A stretch of DNA of 64,000 nucleotides from Muricea muricata (GCA_963855995.1 OY979725.1:682001-746000); one strand, 5' to 3'; counted from the stretch's first letter, positions 49,701-62,800 are shown. Notes: generated by a model not told the origin, from the sequence alone. Made by a program: numbers and translations.

Positions 49701-52397
49701 GATTTCAGAGACAAATTTCGTGTCAACGAAAGATTTCCGAGAAGATTTCACAAACTTACGGCCTGATCAGAACCAACAAACGAGATCGCCTGGATGCTGG
49801 GATCATCACAGATGAAGTTCACTGCTTCGTGAGCACCATGAATTACATTCAGCACACCATCAGGTAGTCCAGCATCCTGTGCGAGCTTGGCAAGCAGCAT
49901 GGTTGCACCAGGAACACGTTCAGACGGTTTCATGATGTACGTGTTACCACAAACCACAGCCACTGGAAACATCTAAAATATTAAAACAATGTAATGTTTA
50001 GAGTCACTGTTTATTATAACTGTTACAAGAAGATTTAATTTTTGTCTTACTAAAATGGAAATTCACATCAGTATAGGGTTATGGCTCATGCTCAGATATC
50101 AGAACCTGAATATATGGATATATATGTATATACTTCTTCCCACCTCCCAATTAATGCTCTTGATCCGTCCCTGGCCACATTGTGAAAGACACAAGGGCTA
50201 TTCATGCATTGACTTCATCAGATGGCTCACATCAATTGAAATAAGAAAGATGCCCCTAAATTCCCAAGTGTATATGAACAGGGACTGCTCTTCACAATGT
50301 TTCTAAACTTACCATCAGTGGTATTAAAGCAGGAAAGTTAAACCTAAAAATACATTAAGTGGAATATGTAGATTTGAACTCACCCAAAGTGGAATCATTG
50401 CTGGAAAATTGAATCTAACGAAATCAAATAAAAAAGTGATAAAAACTTAATGTAAACGAATTTGTATGAATGCAAGCATGCAATGTCTCCATGTGAAAAC
50501 AGAGAAGAACTTACGGAGCTATTCCTGCACAGACGCCAAGAGGAAAACGATAAGAATACATATCCATGTCTCGCGTTATTGAAGGCAAAGTCTCCCCAAG
50601 TTGAAGTGAGGTGATGGAACATGCATGCTCGACAACCTCTGCAGTAAAAACAAGAAACTTCTCAGTTGGTTTTCCTTTTTAATTTCTTCCACATTGCAAT
50701 GCCTTGTTTTCATATGTTGTAATTCATCGGTGATGGCCTTGTGGTTTTATTGTCAGTGATTGGTGGAGGATAAATCTTTTGTGTTTCAGATTATTTATCA
50801 TTCAGTGATCTCCTACAATAGATCTGTGATGCATTGCGATATATACGAAAACCAGGCCTTGAAATCTAGCATTGACTTATGCTCAACACTTACGCAATCC
50901 TCTGTGCACGTCACCCTCAGCATCAGCTAATGTTTTTCCCTGCTCAAATGTGATTGACTTGGCAATTTCTTTCTGCACAATAAAAAAGAGAACTTTCTAA
51001 GAACACAACCAGAAGCAGCATGTACAACAGGGAACACAGAACTGGAGGGGGGGAGGGCAGGGTAGGGCTGGGGGGGGGGTAAGTCTTCAGTTTTTGCCAC
51101 AGATGAAATTGTTTATGCAGTATTACATGACTACATTAGAGGCAGTATTACACACAATAACACCATAATAACATTGCCAAAGATGGCAGGTGCAACCAAG
51201 GGAGGTTACAAGAAAGATTTCAGGGGGGTGGGGGTGGCAAGTGAGGGAGCTTTGCAAGAAAATGAAAATTGATTAGAAGACTGAAAAATTAGAATGGTAT
51301 GTATGCCCACTTCAACGTGGAAAAGATGTATAATATGAACTTTCAACTTTACCATGTTGCTCTTAATCAGCCCTTGATATGCAAACAAAATCTGTTGCCG
51401 AGAAAGGATAGATGTTTGCGACCAGGATTCAAATGCCTTTGTAGCAGCATCAACTGCTGCATTCATTTCAGCTTGTGTTGACTTGGGCACGTTGCTGATT
51501 ACCTCGTTAGTAGCCTTAATTAAAAAAAACATAAGTCAAGTAACTCTTAGTATTCTTTACACTAAGATTTCAAGCTGTACGTATCACCGATAATTCATAT
51601 ATTGTATATATAATACAAAACTCTTAAACATACTGGATTATGAATTGGTATCCAATCATCGGTTTTGGAGTCGATAAAGTTCCCATCAATAAAAAGTTTT
51701 GTGGTGGGCTATGAAAAACAAAGTAACATAATCTCATAAACATTATTTTATCATGATTGTTTTTAAAATAATGTACAAATCTCAACTTACCACTGCACCA
51801 TTGCTCAAAAACCGAGCTGACAACTGAATCTAAAATGCAAGATAAATTTAGAAAAGCCTGAAACAAGTTACATAATTTACTTCAATGCCGTAGGATCAAA
51901 CATAGCCTTGTTAGAGAAAGTAAAACACCAGTATTGCAAAAACAGTAAATGTTCCATGATTTCATTTACCTAATCTTTGCACGGTTAGTAAATAGAAACT
52001 GACGACAGACGAACTAACCCATATTTGCTATAATGTTTAATAATATAACCCAGTCTAACCTGTGATGTATGGTGAAATTATGGTACCACAATTCCCATCG
52101 AGTTTATTTAATTTTCTGGCAACCTCATATTATACTCAAGATATGAACACATTTTAACCACAAATTTATATTGATCGCGTGTACATGCAATCACTCGTCT
52201 ACTAATTGTATAAATGTAAATAAATGTATACAATTTAAAGTACAAGTATCAATGATACTTGTATAAGTGGTTGCACCAGATTCGCTTTTTATTTCTGCAC
52301 ATTTATTTTAGGTTATGAGATATTTCACTTGAACAAAACATAAAATACTTACATGAGAACGTCTCAATCTGTTAGGAAGTCGAGCTAACTTCAACAT
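46767..52397 (-). CDS. ALDH6A1: methylmalonate-semialdehyde dehydrogenase (acylating), mitochondrial
   Basis: Seventeen exons: 52397-52353, 51829-51791, 51708-51634, 51514-51353, 50972-50894, 50638-50515, 50414-50384, 49972-49760, 49603-49547, 49440-49381, 49310-49181, 48908-48811, 48743-48660, 47607-47533, 47429-47325, 47154-47056 and 46868-46767. They close to 525 residues (human 535). The first ~28 residues ([15 protein letters not shown]...) are Arg/Leu-rich and lack acidic residues, like a mitochondrial presequence. Family marks: [60 protein letters not shown] with the nucleophile Cys308, [22 protein letters not shown] and the end VMPTMK. The enzyme converts malonate and methylmalonate semialdehydes to acetyl- and propionyl-CoA with NAD and CoA, in valine and thymine catabolism. 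A second version of exon 7 exists. Confidence 0.96.
47871..48247. repeat. 377-bp foldback element in an ALDH6A1 intron
   Basis: cgtaaaatgggttggtaact and ttacagaagttcat at the left return inverted as atgaacttctgtaa and ttaccaacccattttacg at the right. Inner arms (gaataatatgcatatatcat, acttatgacatcacagtgca) also pair. Arms are ~120 bp and highly similar, suggesting recent insertion. The flanks on both sides are ACTTGTT-type repeat sequence, so it seems nested in an older repeat. Confidence 0.82.
50313..50343 (-). CDS. ALDH6A1: alternative exon 7b of ALDH6A1
   Basis: A 31-nt exon with its own acceptor (TATTTTTAG) and donor (ATG|GTAAGTT) lies 40 nt downstream of exon 7 (50414-50384). It has the same length and phase. 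It encodes [10 protein letters not shown] where exon 7 encodes [10 protein letters not shown]. Including both or neither would break the frame, so the two should be mutually exclusive. Expression of 7b is not shown by sequence alone; it could be a decaying duplicate, but its splice sites and frame are intact. Confidence 0.75.
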
Positions 52398-53766
52398 TTT
52401 GTGATTTTGTATTCGCGTTCTTTTCAACGTGTCCCCCTTCGAACCGTGTTGTGCAAGAAAGACCGAGTAGAGTGAAAAGGACTAGGACGGGCTCTGGACT
52501 ACTCTGGACAGGGCGTGTCGGGGGGAAGGTATGGGGGGGGAGGGGCGACACCCCCGGATTTATGAGATTTTTTTGGCAAGATCAATGTAAAATCAAAAAG
52601 GAGGGTGGTAAAACAGAAAAGGTGGATGGTAAAACAAAAAAGGAAGATGGTAAGGCAGAAAAGGAGGATGGGAAGACAGAAAAGGAGGATGGGAAGACAG
52701 AAAAGGAGGATGGTAAAACAAAAAAAGAAGATGGTAAGACAGAAAAGGATGATGGTAAAGCAGAAAAGGAGGATAGAAAAATGTGTTCAGTTAGTCAAAA
52801 TGGTCAGGAAATTAACCAATAAAATGTACTTCATGGATAAAATGTGGGGTTAAAAGGTAAACACCTCCCCTACCACCAAAGCTGTGGCGCTGGTAAGCCA
52901 CTGGCCCTGTAAGTGATTTCCGTTGTCTTGATTTGATTTTGTTTGAAATCTTTGTTGGATTTCTCCCCCCCCCCAAGAAAATCCCAGATACACAACCCCT
53001 GATTACACCCCCTTGACCTACACAATACACACACTATACATATGCAATACCAGTTCTTTAATTATTAAGTAACTATAAAACAGTCATATCCTAATGCTCT
53101 GTCAACATTGCAAGCCAGGGTCATGCTCACTACAGTCATAAAGTAGCATATGCGAAGAACCCTCACTTGCAAGATTGGTGCTTGACCAGCCGTCCAAGCC
53201 AGGGCCTTGACCAGCCAGGCTTGTGAGTTTACCAATCATGATCGTACAGCATATGGTAATTACTAAGCTGTTGGCAAAGGGTTTATTTGAAATTGTCTCA
53301 TAAGGACAATGATTTCTGCCACTCATGCAACTCCTACAGACCTAATCAGTGGTCTTTGAAACAACAGCCAAAAAAATGACTCCCATATGCTGACCTACTG
53401 TATGCTATATTTTATGCTTATTGCGATCAACTTTCCTGACTGCAATCAAAATTTAGCGATAGCATGCCCTAACTTATTACATAATATATACTATGACCTA
53501 CTGTATAATACTGAATAGAAATAGCTAAAAATTAATATGTACAAACTAACATAACTGAAGTTGCAGTGTAGGTACATTTTGCCCTTGAAAAAACAAACTG
53601 TACCCAATAATATCATCTGGTACTACCATTTGCCATCTACCATTAACTGTGACCAATCAAGCGCTTTGTTTTATGCTTATTTCTGTTAATGTTTGGGCAC
53701 GTAAATGTCATGTTTTGTAGTGACAATTGCTTCATTCTTTGTGTTGCCTGTATAATTTGCATTCTT
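52398..53766. other. ALDH6A1 promoter, 21-bp minisatellite, MAD2L1 3' UTR
   Basis: The left end must hold the ALDH6A1 promoter. The minisatellite at 52598-52785 is described separately. Further right are C-rich and AT-rich stretches and presumably the 3' UTR of MAD2L1. No other gene is recognised. Confidence 0.5.
52598..52785 (+). repeat. nine copies of a 21-bp minisatellite, open as a KEDGKTE repeat
   Basis: Nine consecutive 21-base units (aaggaggatggtaaaacagaa with substitutions only) run without an indel. On the plus strand they lie in an open frame from ATG 52562 to a stop at 52820-52822 (86 residues), reading as (K)EDGKTEK heptapeptides. No splice signals, homology or regulatory context show that it is translated. 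It lies 200-390 bp upstream of the ALDH6A1 start, on the opposite strand. Confidence 0.85.
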
Positions 53767-55387
53767 TCAGTTCTTATATGCCACCATAGCATTGACATTG
53801 TGAATCAGCGTGGAGAACGAGCGCAGACGGACCTCTTGGGAGCTTGCAATGAACTGTGGGCCAGATTCTTCCCATTTCTCGGGGACATCCTGGTCCTTAT
53901 CCGTATATATAAGGATATCAAATGCACCTAATTTTGACAACAATATATTGAATTCATTGTCAAGTTTGTATCACAACTGGTTTGTGCTAAATCATCAGAA
54001 ACTAGAGCACGAAATCACTGACACAAAGTTACTTACAAGGGGCATCGAGAAGCGGCAAAAACGTTACCGTTGCTGTTATTTGTCTGATCACATCTCTAAT
54101 CTCATTTTGGATATCCTTCAAAGACTTTTCTTTTGGTTTGCTGAATGAAGAATTGCATATGTCAAGAATAAAATGTTACTGAAATCTACCCATACAATGA
54201 AAAGTTTTTATCATGAACAGCTATGGCAAGAGAATAACATGGGGATAACACATTCCTGGCCTTTGTTGGGCGGGGGGGGGGGGGGGTAAAGGAATGATAA
54301 TTATGGTCATCAGATAGCAAATTCTTACCTGGTTTCTGTCATGTTTTTATCACATTCTATGTCAAACTGCCATCTTTCCAAAGGTTCATGGCTATCGATA
54401 TCAATAATCACGATCACAAGTTTTTTCACAGTTTTTTCAAACAACCAATCTAAGTGTGGTAAAAACATTCAGATGCCTTCACCAATTACCACATACTGGT
54501 ATCCGGATTGGGCACATCCCTGGAAATTTGCAATGGTTCCAATTTTCAAAATGCCACTGACCTTTGACCTGTTTCAAAACATTATCAATGTATTCTTGCA
54601 GCTTTTCGTCATCTGTTACGAGCAAGGTCAGACCATATTTTTGTTCCCTTTTGAAATTTTCTGGTGGGTAAATGCCTCTTTGGTACAAAATACTAAAAAC
54701 AGAGGCAATATCTCAAACAGGTTTACTTATAGACGGGTAACCTTTGTTTACTTTTTTACGTCATGTTTTAGCAGGCAAAACTGCTCTTGAGAATATGTTG
54801 TATTGTGTTTTGCATTAGTCGGCATTGTTCTAAATCACTCATGCTTGTTCAACTGCCAAAACATGACGTAAAACGTAAAACAAAGTTTACCTGTCTTACA
54901 TGAAATTTGATTGGCTCAACATTTTCCCCGAGCCAATCAAATTTTGTGAAACATCTTGAATCCGCACTTGAGTGATTTGACATAATTATAAGAAAGGTGC
55001 TTTGTAGGAGGTAAGAATGAATGGTCTGGCAGTCTGCCTGCCTTGGAAAACTCATTACATCAAATTCTCAATCGGAAGAGCAACCTGATGTACTACTGAC
55101 AGACTTTCGCATGTAAATCAACCTATTTCAAATCGCATGATTGATAAATGGCTGATAAGTACCACAGACTATTAAAAAATTGATAACAATAATATAAAAT
55201 TTGAGGTAATTATAAATGTTTACCTGTTTATTCCATAACCTAAACATAAACAAACACAACAGTTAAACGAGAGACTAACTAAATATCAAAAAGATACTAA
55301 ATGCATTTCATACTTACCAAAAAACTCCGCAACCATCTCAGTACTTCCTCTCAAAGTGATAGCATTATTTTGCAACGTTGCCGCCAT
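53767..55387 (-). CDS. MAD2L1: mitotic spindle assembly checkpoint protein MAD2
   Basis: Six exons: 55387-55318, 55239-55224, 54692-54562, 54449-54329, 54140-54037 and 53927-53767, closing to 200 residues (human 205). The HORMA-domain sequence is nearly complete by eye: NAITLRGSTEMVAEFF, GYGINSILYQRGIYPPENF, KYGLTLLVTDD, ERWQFDIECDK, EIRDVIRQITATVTFLPLL, VPEKWEESGPQFI, EVRLRSFSTLIHNVNAMVAY. MAD2 binds MAD1 at unattached kinetochores and, as closed MAD2 in the mitotic checkpoint complex, inhibits CDC20-APC/C. The tail ends VAYKN, a few residues shorter than in vertebrates, within the mobile safety-belt end. Exon 2 is a 16-nt microexon. Confidence 0.96.
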
Positions 55388-56848
55388 TTTTTAAATTTTT
55401 ATTGCGCTAGAGGATAACGGAAGAGCTCGCACAGAGCTTAATAAAACGACTGGACAGCTAAGATTTCCCCTGGGAATTGAAATTCGGCCAATAGCAAGGC
55501 AGTCAAGGCACTGGTGCAGCCAATGAAAAAGCATCATTTCCAAAAGCAATAACATATTTGTCCAATAGTATTAGCCGTTTCGCATCATGTGACCTCACTT
55601 GTCGAAATCGTAGTTCAGTGAAGAAAGTGAGCTAGCTTTTTAATCTGAACTTCGGGGAAAAGTCAAAAGTTAAAAGAAATGCTGAATTTTCGACTATTTT
55701 GTGTTAAAAGTTAATCTTTCTTGTATTATTTTGTGTTAAAAGTTAATAGTTTAACGTTAAGAAGCGTTTGAATATTATTAAAAGATAGTTTTATTAAAGT
55801 GATAGCAGCAGAAAAAATAATTTTATACAAGAGTTATATACGCATTTTTCAGTAGATTTGTAAGTATTTCAACTTTCTATTCATTGTATAAAGTTTCTGT
55901 CTAAAGCCTAAACACCGCCTAGTTTCTGTAGTTGAGTGATGTTTCCATTTATGGTTAAAGCTACACGAGGCGTATTCGTTTGAGCAGGTTGTTTGATAAC
56001 AATACACAGCTGAGCTTGCGCTTTAAAGGTCAATTTAGGCCCAACTGAAATAGCGGCGTACCTGTTGTTAAAAGCTATACTAATTACATGAAAAGCTGTT
56101 GTAAAATTTTGAAGTAGTTCGCCTTAAAATATGCTTTAAAAGATCAAAAAACCCTGATTGTTTTTGTAACAAGCTACTCACAAGTTTTTTTTTTGCAAAT
56201 GAGTTTTGTAATTTTTGAGGTTCTGCGTGGCGTTTGAACATAAAAAGCACTTTAAAACCTCGGTATCGTAACATAGCAACCATAATAAAGTATTAAAGAT
56301 GGTTTTTTGTTTTAGCAACTGAGATACTCCTGCGGTTTAAACGCAATTGCATTCCCTAGGCAGCAACGTAGCGTAGGCACAAAGAACGAAGCGTGTAGAG
56401 TTTTGTAAAGAAACAAGACGCAATTTCCGTGTGAATCTAGGGGGTTTTTTCGCCAAAAAAGTAAAGGTAAGACTTGGGGCTCATGTAACACTGTTATTGT
56501 CATACAACAGAGGAAAAAATGAGAAGGTTAACTATTCATTTTGCGTGACGCATGTTAATGATAACACAACTCAACGCATGCAAGCAAATACTGTGCTGAG
56601 AAAAAGGACTTATATTAATTGGAAAGGAGAAAAATTGAAAAGCACTATTTTATATCAAAAAATTTTCTGCCGTAGATCTTGAAGGATTCAAACTATAAGA
56701 GTGTCTCCAATAAAGCGTCACTTAAAAATTTCCAAGATCCTTGCTACGTTGTTTGGCTGTAAATTTGTATATACTACACGTGAAATATTAGTTAAATAAG
56801 ACACATTGAACAATATGAGTTTTAAAAATGCGTTTCCATTTTGTCTAG
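55388..56848. other. divergent MAD2L1/LITAF promoter region
   Basis: 1461 bp between divergent start codons. The sequence just before the LITAF ATG (CATTTTGTCTAG|ATG) looks like a splice acceptor, suggesting a 5' UTR intron here. CCAATGAAA and CCAATAG motifs lie near 55520-55570. No coding exon is recognised. Confidence 0.45.
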
Positions 56849-57737
<889 letters not shown>

Positions 57738-58476
57738 CAATGATCCTGAAAAACTGCTAACATTGTGAAACAAGTAATGATATTTGTGTTGTATAAGATG
57801 TGTATGACCATGTAAATAACAATTCACGACAGAACTGTACATTACAGAGGTATTTTAATTTGCACTTAGTACCAGACCAGAAATTGCACAGAAAATATGG
57901 TGCCTATCAGTTATGATTCAATGTTTTGTATTTTGCTTCATTCAGCAGTTTAATTCTGTCAACAAAACCAAGGTTTAAATTAAGTACTGTACTTAGCTGT
58001 ATATTTGTGGCTGATTGTGACTGGTAGCAAATCTGGAATATAATCTGGAATGCATCCAGAAAAAGTTGCACAATGTATTGTATATATTTTAGTTAGCTAC
58101 ATCAAGGCATTAGCCAGAAAGAGGAAAGTTAAAATGTAATAGACAAATACACAACACTTCTATAACATTGTGACATAAATTAAACCAAAGTACAGCCATC
58201 ACATCAATATACTAACAAAGATCTAGGCCAATTCTCCAGACAAATATGCAACAGTACTGTTTCTTTCAGTTTTGTGAAAAATACAAGAGCTGCTACATTA
58301 TGTGTGTGATGGAAGAATTGCCCAACAGAGAAAAGCTATAATTAGTTGTTAAACATAGTTGTCCACACACAAACATCATTATCATAAGCATGATATTCAC
58401 TAGGCACAGAAACAAGTAAGTAGAAGTAACACTTTGCAAAATAGGATTTTTTCCTGCAGTTTCTTTTTTCAACCCT
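57738..58476. other. convergent 3' UTRs of the LITAF-type gene and UTP11
   Basis: Tail-to-tail spacer, AT-rich. No further coding sequence is seen. Confidence 0.5.
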
Positions 58477-59169
58477 CTACTTTTTACGCTGTTTCTTCCA
58501 CTTGTAAACTGCAGGGGTATCATCACCTGTGTTGATTTTCATCCGCCTTCCTTTACCCATGAGATGTTTTTGTAACTGTATTTCTTGTTCGACTGCGCTC
58601 AAATGTTTCACCCTCTCCTTTCTCTTTTCCAGCTCGTTATACGCCCGTTTCATTGCCTTGTCTATACTCACTTGTTTCCTGGTGTCTGCTTCTTCACTGT
58701 GACCAAGCAAATTATGATTCGTTAGCTCAAAGCGAGTTGAATCATCTTTCGAATCAACAAAAACAGTACGGGAATTGGCACGCGAAGCTTGTTCGTCGAT
58801 AAAATGAAGTGAACACTGGAGCCGCTCGACCTTTTTCTTCTCTGTAATTCTTTTCATCCTGGCATAATTCAGATCTTGGCTTTTCATAATTTTCAATTGT
58901 TCATTGGTGTAAGGTTTCTTTCCTTGAACCACGTGCACTCCATCACGTGTCTTAGTACTAATCATTTTATAGTAAAACTCATCTGGATTCTTGTTCCTCG
59001 CCTTCTCGCGAAGCAGTTTGAGGTGGTCCTCCTTGCGGTGAAAGTCTTTGGCTCTCAGAACATAATCTTTGTGCTTTTCTAACAAACCAAACTGCTTCCG
59101 TTTTGATGGCTGACTCCTTTCCTTGTGGGTTTTCTGTAAACTTTTTTTGGCGTTCTTAAAAGAAGACAT
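58477..59169 (-). CDS. UTP11: U3 snoRNA-associated protein 11 (UTP11)
   Basis: Intronless, 230 residues (human about 253), ATG at 59169. Highly basic and helical. Family marks: FKNAKKSLQKTHKERSQP at the N-terminus, LLEKHKDYVLRAKDF, NPDEFYYKMISTKTRDGVH and the end AVYKWKKQRKK. UTP11 is part of the small-subunit processome in the nucleolus, needed for 18S rRNA processing. The C-terminal third is shorter and more diverged than in vertebrates. Confidence 0.94.
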   Translation of the reverse strand: MSSFKNAKKSLQKTHKERSQPSKRKQFGLLEKHKDYVLRAKDFHRKEDHLKLLREKARNKNPDEFYYKMISTKTRDGVHVVQGKKPYTNEQLKIMKSQDLNYARMKRITEKKKVERLQCSLHFIDEQASRANSRTVFVDSKDDSTRFELTNHNLLGHSEEADTRKQVSIDKAMKRAYNELEKRKERVKHLSAVEQEIQLQKHLMGKGRRMKINTGDDTPAVYKWKKQRKK

Positions 59170-59270
59170 CTTTTGAGAACACCTGTACGGGCGATGGAGT
59201 AAACTATTTCTTTAGCGAGTAAAAAATGGAACGAAATCTCATTCAACACCACAATAATCACCCTTTCACA

Positions 59271-59282
59271 GCGGCCATCTTG
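59271..59282 (-). promoter_or_regulatory. YY1-like element AAGATGGC in the UTP11 promoter
   Basis: On the minus strand the sequence reads CAAGATGGCCGC, about 100 bp upstream of the UTP11 ATG. AAGATGGCGGC-type elements are common near starts of ribosomal and ribosome-biogenesis genes. It also contains an upstream ATG. Confidence 0.35.
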
Positions 59283-59879
59283 TTTTTAATACACCCGATT
59301 TACACGAGTCTACTGATCTCTATATTTTAAATGAAGCATGATTCAGTATATTCGATTGAATGTATTTCCCTTCATTGCTTTACAATTACTCTATTATTGC
59401 ATGGCAATCAAGTACAAGCGCGTATATATTCTTGACATCGTTCAATGTATGTGTATTTCTATTCTATACTACCAACAAGCTGTCATAAATAACATCTCTA
59501 AGAAACATTTCAATAGACTTCAAATTTGCACACAAAACAGTCAGTATAATTGTTAACCAGATACGTGAAGCATATCCTGATGCAATCATATTAGTATGTT
59601 ACATGTGTTGCTGTATAGTATAACTTACACTGCCGAAATTTATGTCATCGCAGAACGAATTTTGCATAGGTAAATTCTAAGCTTTAAAGAATTTGTAGAA
59701 ATCTTCAAAGAAAATTGAATCATAGAATTTCATTTCATGGAAGATTCATTCTTACCGAATTCTTGAAACTAGAATTTACAACCCAAAATGACGAACAAGC
59801 TCCCACTTCACACGCGTCTCTGTACAACCTATTGTAATTGCAGAATTAGGTCTGGATTGCATCATACTAAAGCTCCAGG
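59283..59879. other. intergenic stretch and SEC14-like 3' UTR
   Basis: AT-rich spacer between the UTP11 promoter and the stop codon of the SEC14-like gene. A 72-codon open frame at 59338-59556 has no support. Confidence 0.45.
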
Positions 59880-62800
59880 CTATTTATAGAATGTCTCGAT
59901 CCATTTCTTTCTTCCTTTGGTAAGACTTCTGACACCATTACGTGGTATCTGAGCAAAAAATAAACGAACATTGATTGTAAGCCATTAGTGCTAAATCGTT
60001 GTAGCTTGCCAGTTATCAAAGTGAAATAATGAGGGTTGGTAGGCTTTTGTGCATGCACAAAGCCAAATAGCGTTAAAAAAAGGCCAAATTTAACAAAATA
60101 GGGCCAAAATTATTTTTTTCCAAAAAGGGCCAAATTTTATCAATGTTTTGACATGGTATCAATCAGATTTGGTCCAGCTAATTTCTGGTATTCTAAATTT
60201 AAGTTCCAAAGTCTTCAACTTCACAAAAAATGAAACAGTTTTATGTTAAGCACATACATAAAATAACGCGTATTTACGCGAATGTGTCTACGGCATTGAC
60301 TGTTACATAAAACTGAAGTTACCAACCCTGAAAATAATGCATGCATAATAGCGTAGCCGGCGCTTTAGGGGGAGGGGGGGGGGGAGGATTATGAACGGGA
60401 GAAGCTGGAACGAGAGCAGCTGCCACTTTCTTTGTGTTCGCTTTCCCTCGCGCGTTTGCTTCTCCTCTTCTCAGCTTCTCCCGTCAGCTACGCAGGATAT
60501 ACTCCAGCTGGTATAAAAAGCGAATAAAAACTTTACTGACTTCAGTGTTCTAGACAAAAATCTTGACTCTGAGTTATCCCAGATCAGTGTGTAAGTACCA
60601 GGTGATGTACAATGATGGAAGCTGGGAAAAGAAAATTTACATATATCATTGCGTCGGCAGGACACCGAACTAGTTTGTATACAGAGCAGAGAACATTTTA
60701 GTATATTATATGGCTGAGGCAAATGACGCACGCTGATTGGTTGATTAGCGGTCTGGAAAAAGTCATCTTGCCTGCTCAAGAAAGCCATCTTGCCCTCCCA
60801 AGAAATTCATCTTGCCCGCTCGTGTGAACATTGCACAAATAAAATTTTAAAGGAAATTAAAACTTACTCCCCGAGCGAGTTTTACTATCTTGAACAAACA
60901 AATGACCAAAATAAATACGGCTGAACGTTTAGCCGCAAAAACGTTTTTTGGTCTTTTCTACAAAGTCACAACAAATTGTAATCCAACAAAGCCATATAAT
61001 AAATCACTTATTAACCTCGTTTGCTCGGTCTGTACGGAAAGTATTGCCTTCGGTTTTTATCGCAAAACGCAAAACCTCAGGCAATACAGACCTTCCACTC
61101 GGTTAATAAGTCCTTAATATACACCTCTAGCTTGCTTACCCAACATTAGGTTTGCTGTGATGCAAAGGATAATCAGGCTCCACCACCCATTTTTCTTTTC
61201 TTTTTGAATCTTCGTTATCATTATCACACCTCTTTAGGAACGACACTCCAAACTTTATGTCTTTACTGAAAGCAATACATGGGATATTACACGACGGTGT
61301 AATCAGAGTGTTTCTTTCATAAATTCTTGTTTTGAAGACTTACTTTGATATCCTATAAAACCAACCAATCGATTCGTTGCCTTCACATTCAATTTTGTGT
61401 GAAAAATTCTTCTTTGCCGCTGTAAACGGGACAAGAAACATTCTAGGCTCAATTTATTAAGGCTAAACATTATCTCTTTTGATGATATGCACAGATATAC
61501 TCTTACCGATATATTCTTCCGTCATTTCTGGATCTTCGCCAACTGTAAGCTAGAATGAATGAATAAGTTTTGTAAAAATTTATCTCTGACAAAAGTTCAT
61601 TTATACTGGATGGTCCGTGCAGTTCAAAGTCCAAAAGTTTAAAAATGCTCCTCTATAATTAATCTAGTGTTGGTATGGGAGAAAACCTAAACTTAGACAA
61701 TTTTATCAGTACTATCTTAACTTATATTGCCAATGTCGGTAGTGCAGTGAAAAGCACTCTCATTTCTTGAAATAACTTTCCCAAAGGTAAGGTAATGGCT
61801 TATGATGGAAGTAAAAAAGTTACTAAAAATCGAAATAGAAGGTTGTGATACCAAGACGCGACATGTAGGAAATATTTCCCAAAGCTATTGACCTCACCGC
61901 AATGACTCATTTGGCTGTTAAGAGAGCGTACTGTACATAAGTGGTATTACTCTTCTTTAATTACCATATGTTTAGGGACTTCAGGCAAGCAACCGTTCGG
62001 ACATTGACAAGTTCCACCGTATTCTTGAGGCAAGTCGTTTGCTTCGAAATAATCCAGTAACTTTGCCATTTCCGTGCAAGTTAAAACAACACATTTCTCT
62101 CGAGTCTTTGGGTCAAGAAACGTCTTTGCAATCCTCCACAAATGTGGAAAAACCCTGGAAAGAAATTGATGTTCATTACTACACAAGAGCTTTCGTTGTA
62201 CCTGAAAGGCTGAAATGATATAAACAGAATTCAACGTTTCGGGCGAAAGTCCTTCATCTTAATCTCGAGTGGAAGTCACACAGATGTCGAAATTAGTTCG
62301 GAACAGTTTGAAGAACAAATCATGAGCTACAGGCTCTCTAGCAGGAATCCAACTTACGCCTTTGCGAGTTAGCTAGCTCTCATAATCAAACAATTATTAA
62401 CTAACTATTAATCAATTATTGACAGCCTATGTACTAACCATGGTGTATTTACGAGGAAAATCTAGCAATGAAAACATAAAAAAAGACTTCGTGAGTTAAG
62501 ATTGCTCAATTCAGGCTTTTATGGAAGTTCAGATGCAAACAAACTACTAACTACAAGTAACTCATTACTCCCTGATGTCACACTCGTACTGTAATCATAC
62601 CTTGCCAACTCGTTCTGGGTAATATTGTTGGTCCAGTTTTGCAAGACGGGTAAATAAACTTAACGCTTTCCTGTGAAGAGAAACCATTTCAATAGAAACT
62701 AAATACTTATTTTGTCAACGAGGTTTTTTTTCAATCTCACATACCTAAGGCTTAATGTTGCTCCACCCAGATCATGTATGTGATCTAATGTCGTCACTTC

